NCBI GenBank assembly: GCA_019454045.1
Contig: SKCR01023736.1
Coordinates: 1-64,000 of the forward strand
Direction of reading: 5' to 3'
DNA length: 64,000 bases
From: Zanthoxylum bungeanum
Lineage: Eukaryota; Streptophyta; Magnoliopsida; Sapindales; Rutaceae
The position numbers and the translations under genes are program-made. Within the stretch, counting starts at the first letter, position 1, and each line of letters opens with the position of its first letter. Below are positions 12,958 to 22,242 of the stretch, piece after piece. The notes below the pieces were generated by a model. It saw only the letters and a program-made list of their open reading frames with translations, ran no database searches and had not been told where the DNA came from.

Positions 12958-13259
12958 AATTAATCTGGGATTAATTGGAAGAGAGAGAAAATTAATCTGG
13001 GATTAATTGCGGAGATATTTTATCTGGGATAAAATATTAATTAAAGAGAGAGAACGATTAATTTGGAATTAATCGATAAAATTAATATATTCGATATATT
13101 AATCGAAATTGGATTTCGACGCGGAATTAAAATTAGATTTTAATTCGGGCGAACGAATTAATTTAGAATTAATTCGTTAGCGACGTGAATAGTGATTTCG
13201 CTAGGCGTAATCATTTAATTACGACGCGACGGAAAATTCGTTAATTTGGAATTAGCGAA
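12958..13259 (+). repeat. B 5' LTR: array of ten short palindromes with TNG centres
   Basis: Ten consecutive inverted repeats fill about 300 bp. By position and centre: 12958-12976 TGG; 12990-13008 TGG; 13015-13037 TGG (10-bp arms); 13055-13075 TGG; 13081-13103 TCG; 13104-13118 TGG; 13124-13146 TAG (10-bp arms); 13152-13178 TAG (12-bp arms); 13206-13223 (six-base centre); 13237-13259 TGG (one mismatch in the arms). Arms are different AT-rich words, for example AATTAATC/GATTAATT and CGAAAT/ATTTCG. Equivalent arrays occur in every copia LTR here: 4226-4527, 9436-9736, 21173-21471, 25523-25792, 37470-37735, 45925-46190 and 60690-60985. Confidence 0.9.
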
Positions 13260-13555
13260 CCCGAGCCCGAGAGTGATTGCGAGCGCATTCGCATTTCGAA
13301 TTCGAGCGCGGCACGCAAGTCACATCAAGCGTCAAATCGCTAGTCGCATCAATCGTCAAGTCACTTGTCACTTTGAGTGATGTGACATGACATGTTGTCA
13401 CTTTATTAAAGTGGATGGATTTGATGTGAATAGTTTATTTGAGTTGATGAAAAGCTTTTAAAAGCTTGAAATGAAATATAACATTATTTATTTCTTGCTT
13501 TTTGACTTTTGTATTAAAAAGTAATATATGTTTTATTTATTATTTACTTGGTAAA

Positions 13556-13564
13556 TATATAAAA
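13556..13564 (+). promoter_or_regulatory. B 5' LTR: TATA box candidate
   Basis: TATATAAAA lies downstream of the palindrome array and about 20 bp before a CT-rich stretch. It is repeated in the 3' LTR near 21767. It is the best candidate core promoter of this LTR, which would place the transcription start near 13590 and the palindrome array upstream of it in U3. The start site itself is inferred. Confidence 0.55.
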
Positions 13565-14050
13565 CAAAATGTAAAAGCTTTTCTCCTCTCTCCTCTGGAT
13601 CATTTCAACCGGTTTCCCTCTTTGGAGCCAAAAACCCCCTTCATTTTCTCTCTTCTCCCTCTCCCGGCTCCTGCCGATTTCTTCTCAAAAATTTTGGTAG
13701 ACCGAATTTGTGAGAAGCAAAGAAGATGAAGAAGTGCTAGCACACACCTGGGTTATACATAGGTGATAGGGAAACGAATTTGTGAGCATGGAAAAGCTTG
13801 GAGCTTGGGAGCTTCAATGGTGACAGCATCCATGCCGAATGAACAAGGAGGAAAACACCCCCCACCCGTGCACTCCACTGCAGTTCCAGAAGCCATTGCC
13901 GAGCTTGGAGGGAGGCAAAAACGCATCTTGTTCTTCCTGCAGTCAAACCCAAACAAACCCATCAATGTGAGTAGAATTCCGCCTTACTCCTTTGTGTATT
14001 CAACTCGTTTAGGCATGTTTGTGATCCTGGGACTTGATTGAAACTCTACA

Positions 14051-14062
14051 TGGTATCTTGAG
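14051..14062 (+). other. B: primer-binding site
   Basis: TGGTATCTTGAG abuts the CA end of the LTR. It keeps the TGGTATC core of the initiator-Met primer site, with changes after the seventh base. Confidence 0.8.
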
Positions 14063-17000
14063 CTATTGATTGGCAGAAAAACGAATTAGGGTTCTTGAAC
14101 AAAAATTTGGGGCTTTTTGATTTAAGCATGATTTTGACAAATTGGTTGTTTAAGATGCTTGTATAGGATTAAATTAGAGTATATGTAATCAATTTGATGA
14201 AAAATTAATTGGATTGATTTTCCCCAATTTGTTATTGTTGGCCAAAACTTTAATTTGGGTAAAACTCAATTTGAGCATCAAATGATTAAATTGTTTAGTA
14301 TAGTAAATGCTCGAATGAGGTTGAATTGATGTTGTGCATAATCAATTTCATGAAATTTTGGTTGGATCCATTTTTTCCCCCATTTTGGGCATGACAAATT
14401 GGGGTAAACTTGATTTTGAGCATGTTTAAAATGAAATGAGATGATTTAGAATGCTTAAATATTGTTTAATTGATGATTGATTAAGATCAATTTGATGAAA
14501 GTGTTTGGAAACAATTTTTTCCCCCCATTTGCTTGTGATGGCCGAATTTGGCAAGTGCCCTAATGTCTTGGTTTTTGATTTTTTGTGTCCGGTGGATGAC
14601 TTAGAAATCATTTGGGGATGTTGAATTTATGTTTTGCTTTGGTTCAATTGGATTGAATTTGATTTGGGGCATTTTTTTTCCCCTTATGGCCGAGACTTTA
14701 GCATGTGTATAAATTGGGTTTGATTTGATTTAATTATGTTGGACATGATTCATTGATGTTAAGCCTGATTAATTGGACCCATTTAGTGTTTTGGAACCTT
14801 TGCTTTGGGCAATTACATATGCTATAGACTTTAGGTAATTTAATTTGAAAATTTGGCCGTTTGGAATCCCTTTCTTTGGGCTTAACATGGATTTTGGGCT
14901 TTTCAAGGTTGTTTTATTGGGTTTTCTTGGCCTTTGTTGTACAAAGTTGGTTTTAGGCCCAAATTGGTTGGATCCCAATTAGGCCCAACCCCGCTTCCAA
15001 AAGGCCCAAACCACTAATCCGACACTTTCCTTAACCCCGTTTAATTGGGCCTAATGGGCCTAAATTAATTCTGGGCTTATGGGGTAACTCCCCGGATTGG
15101 ACCTTTGTGGTTGCGGGGTTTGCACCCGAGTTGACCCAAAGTCCCAGGCCTCACGAATTAAATAAAAGCCCATGGACGTTAATTAAATTAATATTGGAAT
15201 CTGCCTCGGGGCTTTGAACCCCGTAACGATTAAATTTTGGAATTTAAGTCGTAAGGGTTTCTTTTATAAAGTGTAATATTTAATTGGAATTAAATAATGA
15301 ATTAGAATTAATGCGTATTAATTGGATTTAATTAGTAATTTCTTTAATTCGTAGAAATCGTACTTTGAGTACATGTTCGCAATACGAGTTTGACTCGAAC
15401 AAAATCAAATCTTTGTTTGAACATTGGATGATCCCTAATTATCAAGATTAATTAATTTGATTAGCTTGAGTGCTAACATGCTGGATGAATACCTGGTTGT
15501 GATGTTTGAATATGTATATCGGATGAATATTAGTCGGGTGGGGTGGGGCGCTTTTGGAATTGTAATACAATTTGTGTTATTTACTTCCTTGGACCTATGC
15601 GTGTCCCGCCTTATCTCCTCTTTCTTTGTCTTCGCTTTCTCACCTCTTCCCCTCTATGTATATGAGGTTTCTTTAGAAGTGTAGTGTAACGGGAGAAGTA
15701 ATCCAAGTGCTAGCGGGAGAGCGAAAGGTGAGAGATTTGATCTAGGATCCCATGTAAAATATCCATCTGCATATACATTATTATTTTCCATATGCGCTTT
15801 ATTATGTGTTTAGAATGCATGTTTAAGGGTGTATGAGATGAGACCTTAACAAAGATATAAAAATTGGTAGCCAATTGGCACGCGAACGAAACCCTCATTA
15901 AATATCGCGTTTTTTCCTTCCATTGAGTGATTCTTACTCAAGATCCGAGATTGGCAGGGGTTGTTGGCCAAAGTCAAGCCCTTGTCCGTCAAAGATGCTG
16001 GTTTTTACTCACGAGGCTTTGTTTTTCCATATCGGTGTCGTGTCCAAGTTGTGGTTTTGTTGGCCAAAGTCCAGCCACTTCTTGTCCTTGACATTGATTA
16101 CGAAGCTTCCATGTCAATGGGGCCCCCGCGCTTGACTGGGATCACTAGGTTTGTTGTGCCAAAGCCAAGGCCTAGTTGATTCAGAGGAAAAAGGTTAGGG
16201 TATACATTCGATGTATAGGCATATATAAGAATATATGGTTTGGGACTTGGATGTCCAACCTACTGGATCTAGGAGTTGGATGAGATCCAATTGGATCTTC
16301 GAGATCTACCTAGTTAATTATCATACAATTTGTTGGCCAAAGTCAAGATGGTGTGATATTTAACGGGATCCTAGCCCACTAGGAAACATGGTTTCCCGAG
16401 TACTCGACAGAGGGTTAGAGGCTCGACGAAAAATAGTGGGAGGCAAGAATTGAATTTGCAATATCGTTCAATTACTCGCCATAACGCTCTCATTTAAATT
16501 ATTTCATCGTTAGATTAAATGTTAGTTGGACTAATATTTAAATTGTTGTTTTAATAAACAGTTGGACTGTATTATACTTGATTATATATAATTGGATTAT
16601 ATTAATCATATATTGAATTAATTAATTTCAGTTTACAGTTGATTTTATAATTGGATTATAGTAATCAATGTAATTGAGGTTAATTAATTTGGATTATATT
16701 TGATTATATAGTTGGACTATTATAATCATTATAATACATATGGTACCACTATCGTTGATTAAATAGTTGGACTATTGTAATCAAGATAAAATTGAAAAGT
16801 TGGATATTTAAAATATGATCTAGGATTAAAATATTTTAAATGATTTAATTTTCAATTGGGAATAATAATAGTTACTTTATTTGATAAAATAACTTATTAT
16901 ACCTTACGCCCAAAATTAAGCAAAATAAGTAGAGCATAAATCTTTGGAAGATTTATGTGATGATGACTTTAATGCTTAATTTAATATACTTTGTTAAATC

Positions 17001-17110
17001 TAATTTTAGATTAAGAAGTATTAAAATTGCAATTTATAATTCTTGGAGAATTAATTAACTATTCTAGAGGAGATAAAGTCAAAGTTTGCAATTGGGCATG
17101 TAGCACGAGG
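14063..17110 (+). other. B: noncoding 5' leader and gag-replacing segment
   Basis: No supported protein. It begins with decayed leader repeats (14200-14720: CATTTTGGGC-type words, TTTCCCC runs). A cluster of TGGGCY/RGCCCA words follows (14870-15130), then three TTGGCCAAAG modules (15961, 16059, 16331). A hairpin stretch comes next: arms TTAGT/ACTAA at 16522-16534, ACAGT/ACTGT at 16558-16570, ATATAAT/ATTATAT at 16586-16602, AATAGT/ACTATT at 16762-16776, CATAAATCTT/AAGATTTATG at 16935-16957, and AATTCT/AGAATT at 17038-17052. All have centre TGG. About 16790-17105 occupies the place where G encodes the start of gag. Confidence 0.75.
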
Positions 17111-20110
17111 TGCACATCGTTTCGATATTCTAATAACCCAAGGCTTGGCCTAAGGTTCCTAAAAATATTGAAAAGGATAATTGACATATCCCAAAGTGAC
17201 TACCATTTGGATATGGCAGACACGAAGGAATTAAAGAAGGGCAAGGCTCTTACATTAAAATGTTTGTCTTAGTTATGTTCACGGCTAGTATTGAAATTAG
17301 ATTTTAAATACTCAGTGTGGTACATAAAATATATGTATTGATGTTCAAATCTGCTTTGAGCAGGATACTGACTTCAAGCTGAGATTGCTCTGCGAATCTG
17401 GCGAATCGGAACGGGACGAAAGTCGTTGTTTCGACCGTAGATACATAAGTTTAGGAACTACCCTTTGGGTATATACTTAAATTAGGAACTGTTTATATGT
17501 AACTAGTTTGACTAGAGACATTATCTCTATATCAGTGTTTAATCCGTTGCGGATAAAACCTTTATATTATAGAACACTAAGTGTTTTATTATATAAAGTT
17601 GATACTGAGATAAATACATTAGATGTAAATAACAGAATTTATATTTTGAATATAAATAAAATCTCAAACATATAAAATGACAAATAAATAGCTCAAGCTC
17701 AAATTGATTTGATCAATAGAGACTTATTTGTGGCAATTGTTGTCTGGGACACAATTATACAAGACTCGTATATCCACCACACTTTTGAAGAGTGGATACT
17801 AGGACTGATTTGACTATTCAAATAAGGTCTGCGAATCTAGTTTATTAGGTAAAGTACCTAAAATACTATTTACTTGGTAATAGTGTAAGTGCCACCGATC
17901 TGTTAGCCCTATTCATGGTGAAGTTAGTTGGCCCATATCTAGTTAGGCTAGATGTGAACATGAATATTTCGTGACCTTAACGGATGTGGCATCACGTTAT
18001 GGTTCTGTGTTTCTTTTGAAGAACACAAATCAGAAACTTTAAAGTTTCGACACGAAGTAAATAAACAGATCGGCTATAGTATTATACCGTCACGGTAAGA
18101 CCATAATGGAAAATACTTAAGCAATAAGTTTCTTATATACTTGAAAGAGTATAGTATTCTTTCAAATGAGGACTCCTCCCGAACACGTCAAAGTGACGGT
18201 GTGTCCGAACGGATTAACCAAATTTTGTTGGACATGATAAGGTTTATCACGGTCGCTCTGAGCTACTGTTTCCTTCAATAGGATATGTACTAACAGTGCA
18301 AAACTTATTTAGAATAAGGTTCCATATAAATCTGTTTGACAGATGTCATATAGGATATGAACAGGGAAGAAACGAGGTTTCTCATTCCTGATAATTTGGG
18401 TATGCCAGGCATAACGTTTGGATGATACCAAACTAAGGACCCAAATTGGATAAGTGCCAATATAGGTTATCCTAAGGGAAACCTTAAGTATAGTACTTGT
18501 AAATCTCACATGAGAACAATGTGATTGTTGCTCACCATGAGGTTTTTCCTGAGAGGAATACCGATATGCAGTGGTCAGTGGGAGGATAGTGATACTCGAT
18601 GAAAATCAGAGTAATACTGTTCAAGGCACGAAGTCCGTAATGGAATATAAATAGTTCATCAATGATGAATCTGTACCATTAATCTTCGAATACACAAGAA
18701 CTGAGTAGATCGGATAGAGTCAGAAAATGACCTAGGGTATGGGTTTCTGATCTAACCTCATAAAGATGTCAATCTTATGAAGGTACATCCACCGACTACG
18801 TTTCAAGGAAGTGATACGAGGTATCGACTCCCTATTATGGCAAAGTGCCATGAGTCCGAAATGGATTCCATGTATAACAACTATTTTGGATACTAGTTGT
18901 TGTACCACAAGGCATGATGCCTATTGGTACATTAAACGTCTTCAAGGAAGACATACAAGGAAGGCAACATACCAACGTACAAAGCAGGGCTTTTGACGGA
19001 AAGGTATCGTTATCAACATTGTGTTAATAACGGTTCAACCTTTTACCTGTTGCCATGGTAAATCCATTTTGAAGATGCTTGTTGATAACTGCATATTCAT
19101 TTATGAAATGTGTCAGTTGCAGATCAAAATCGCTTTCCTGAAAAGGAAACTTTTGGAGGATGCTTACAACATCCTGACGATTTTGTATAACCGAAAAACA
19201 AGGTTTGCGGGTTATTCGATCCATGTTGGATTGAAACAAGCATAAGGTTCTTGGAACTGACGTTTTGAAATAATCATAATAGTTTATGATTTGACTCAAA
19301 ACGAAATAATTCTTGTGTATATAAGGAGGTTAGTGGGAGAGCACTGACATGAAATTCCCATAAAGCAATTGGTGAAAGCTTGGCTTTCATAGATATTCTT
19401 TCAATAGAAATTCTCCGTAGAATTCTGGGGAGTAACAACCTTTATTCAAGGAATAAAGATCTACTGGGATAGATTTGGAGTTGTTAACACTCTGGAAATT
19501 GTACATTTAATATGTACTTGTATTGGTGTCTCATACGCTTCGAGCATATGGAGTCACAATCAGGACAATCCAAGTGATAGTCATTGGATTGAAGATTAAG
19601 GACATCTATTAGTATCTTAGAGAACTAAAGATGTTGTCTTAAACTATGGAGATGGAGAACTTGAAGTGACTGGGATCACTGCTGCAAGTTTCCAAACCGG
19701 TAAAACTGCAGTACTATAAAGTTTTGAATAACGGGACAGTAAGCTGGAAATCTTCCGAGCAAGATAACTGTTGCCGAATTAACAACAAATGCGGATTATT
19801 GCTGCAGCTGAGGCAGCAATAGAAGCCATTTGGATCGATAATAAATCTAATTAGATTAGATATAGTTCTTTTAGCAGCTGAGCTAGGCGTCAGCACAGGC
19901 TAAGGAATTAAAGGTCTCATCGACGATTCAGATATATACTTCAATATCATCTGATTCGTTCGGATCATACATCGTGGCGATGTGATGATCGTGTAAATCA
20001 CATCAAAGATAATTACGCAAATCCGCTGACGAAAACCTTCCTCCTCAGCAATTTGAGCGAACCGTATATAGTTCGGGTGTTAGACACTCGAGTGACTGGC
20101 TATGTGCCAA
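17110..20110 (+). pseudogene. B: decayed copia gag(partial)-protease-integrase-RT-RNase H
   Basis: Order of remnants compared with G: end of gag (about 17110-17270), protease (about 17280-17520), pre-integrase zinc region (about 17740-17800), integrase core (about 17925-18240), a WQSAM-like segment at the start of the RT region (about 18830-18860), an EDAY...GLKQA-like RT segment (about 19155-19245), and RNase H (SWKSS at about 19741, to 20100). Near 19345 about 45 bases coding for the YVDD active site of reverse transcriptase are missing, between short TGAC repeats. Numerous stops and frameshifts are present. L carries the same deletion and many of the same small lesions, so these were inherited rather than acquired after insertion. 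Confidence 0.8.
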
Positions 20111-20119
20111 GGCCCATAT

Positions 20120-22242
20120 TGTTGGATAATATGACCCATAGCGTCACTATTTGTACAGATCACGGTGTTGTTGTGCAAATTAACTATTGACAAGGAAATA
20201 TCACTCTCATCATTTGTGATTAGATCACCATAAATATATAAAATGAAGAGAGGTCCATATGATTAGTTCCTGGATTGAGATGATATGAGACAATATCAGT
20301 CCACGAAGGATTAATCATTAAATATCCCTAGCCGGAGTATTATCGAGACTGGACATCGATAATGCGCAATAGGCTAGTATTGCACTTGTGTGCGTTGTGA
20401 GGGCACAACGGCATAGTTCTCATATATATAAGTATTGGATACTTATGCAAGTGCGATAGGAGGTCCGTGTTTCACCGATGGTACGGGAAACAGCTTCGCT
20501 CTGGATAGACCCTCGGAATCCCATTGGTATTATGACTATGTGTCTATGGGAGGCCGAAATCAAGGTAGGTGTGTATAGTCTAACCTGAGACTTACATCGC
20601 TAATACTTACGATAATCGATAGACTTTGGTCTTGGGGGTACAGGGCTTTAAACCGATTCTGCGTACTCCACTTCTGGGTTATCAGAGAGTCGTAGTGTAT
20701 TGGGTGTGATGTCAAGACGGAAGTATCACTTCAGTCATTTGGAGATGATGTCACGCAGGATATGGTATTAGTGCTCTTAAGTGTTGCGCAACCAATCAGG
20801 ATATTGTGACCAGGTCATGAATATCCGATTATAGAGACTAGTTACCAGACATCCGACATGTGCTTCGGACGGGGTAGACACTATTTATCCAGCCCCAGCC
20901 CTAGCACGTGACTATCCGATACTGGGCCGATATACACAATACTACGGTATACTACGCTTGATACAGATCTATATATTCCTGTAAGAATATTTCTGGAGAA
21001 TTGGGTAGGCATGGCGCTTTGCTAGAAGCCAACATTGTCTTGTAAATCGGTATAAACGTAGTACGAGGTACTTACGTGTTCGATTATCCGACGACCGTAT
21101 TTACTGCCAACATATCCGGAGATCTCATGGGTCGCTTCCTGAAGATTCACCGATGATGTATAACTCGCACTAATTAATCTGGGATTAATTGGAAGAGAGA
21201 GAAAATTAATCTGGGATTAATTGCGGAGATATTTTATCTGGGATAAAATATTAATTAAGACAGAGAACGATTAATTTGGAATTAATCGATAAAATTAATA
21301 TATTCGATATATTAATCGAAATTGGATTTCGACGCGGAATTAAAATTAGATTTTAATTCGGGCGAACGAATTAATTTAGAATTAATTCGTTAGCGACGTG
21401 AATAGTGATTTCGCTAGGCGTAATCATTTAATTACGACACGACGGAAATTCGTTAATTTGGAATTAGCGAACCCGAGCCCGAGTGATTGCGAGCGCATTC
21501 GCATTTCGAATTCGAAGCGCGGCACGCAAGTCACATCAAGCGACAAATCGCTAGTCGCATCAATCGTCAAGTCACTTGTCCTTTGAGTGATGTGACATGA
21601 CAGGTTGTCACTTTATTAAGTGGATGGATTTGATGTGAATAGTTGATTTGAGTTGATGAAAAGCTTTTAAAAGCTTGAAATGAAATATAACATTATTTAT
21701 TTCTTGCTTTTTGACTTTTGTATTAAAAAGTAATATATGTTTTATTTATTATTTACTTGGTAAATATATAAAACAAAATGTAAAAGCTTTTCTCTCTCTC
21801 TTGGATCATTTACGGTTTTCACTCTTTGGAGCCAAAAAACCCTTCATTTTCTCTCTTCTCCCTCTCACGGCTCACTGCCGATTTCTTCTCAAAATTTTTG
21901 GTAAGACCGAATTTGTGAGAAGCAAAGAAGATGAAGAAGTGCTAGCACACACCTTGGGTTATACATAGTGATAGGGAAACGAATTTGTGAGCATGAAAAG
22001 CTTGGAGCTTGGAGCTTCAATGGTGACATCCATGCCGAATGAACAAGGAGGGAAAACAGCCCCCACCGTGTACTCCACTGCAGTTCCAGAAGCCATTGCC
22101 GAGCTTGGAGGGAGGCAAAAACGCATCTTGTTATTCCTAGCATCAAACCCATCAATGTGAGTATGAATTCCGCCTTACTCCTTTGTGTATTCAACTCGTT
22201 TATGCATGTTTGTGATCCTTGGGACTTGATTGAAACTCTACA
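20120..22242 (+). repeat. B: 3' LTR (2.12 kb)
   Basis: It is a near copy of 11906-14050, with TG...CA ends (TGTTGG to CTCTACA), and is followed by target duplication CATAT. The palindrome array is at 21173-21471. The ten bases before it read GCCCATAT, as in the host flank before the 5' LTR, instead of the expected purine-rich tract ending GTGGGAGAT. Confidence 0.9.

Larger units (their letters stand above)
11906..14050 (+). repeat. B: 5' LTR (2.15 kb)
   Basis: It starts TGTTGGATAATATGACCC and ends CTCTACA, and the primer site begins at the next base. From left to right it holds the ATGACCCATAGCGTCACT block, a region with ACGGGAAACAGCTTCGCTCT, the palindrome array (12958-13259), a TATA box (13556-13564), a CT-rich stretch and the GTGCTAGCAC word near 13733. 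Confidence 0.92.
11906..22242 (+). mobile_element. B: complete but decayed Ty1/copia element (10.3 kb)
   Basis: B has two LTRs, a primer site, leader and pol remnants, and is flanked by CATAT on both sides. It lies in the integrase region of C in the same orientation. Its gag lacks the capsid part and its reverse transcriptase lacks the active-site motif, so it cannot have encoded its own mobility. The two LTRs are very alike by eye, with small indels and scattered substitutions, so the insertion is fairly recent even though the coding region is old. The junction before its 3' LTR is abnormal: the polypurine tract is missing (see findings). Confidence 0.88.
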
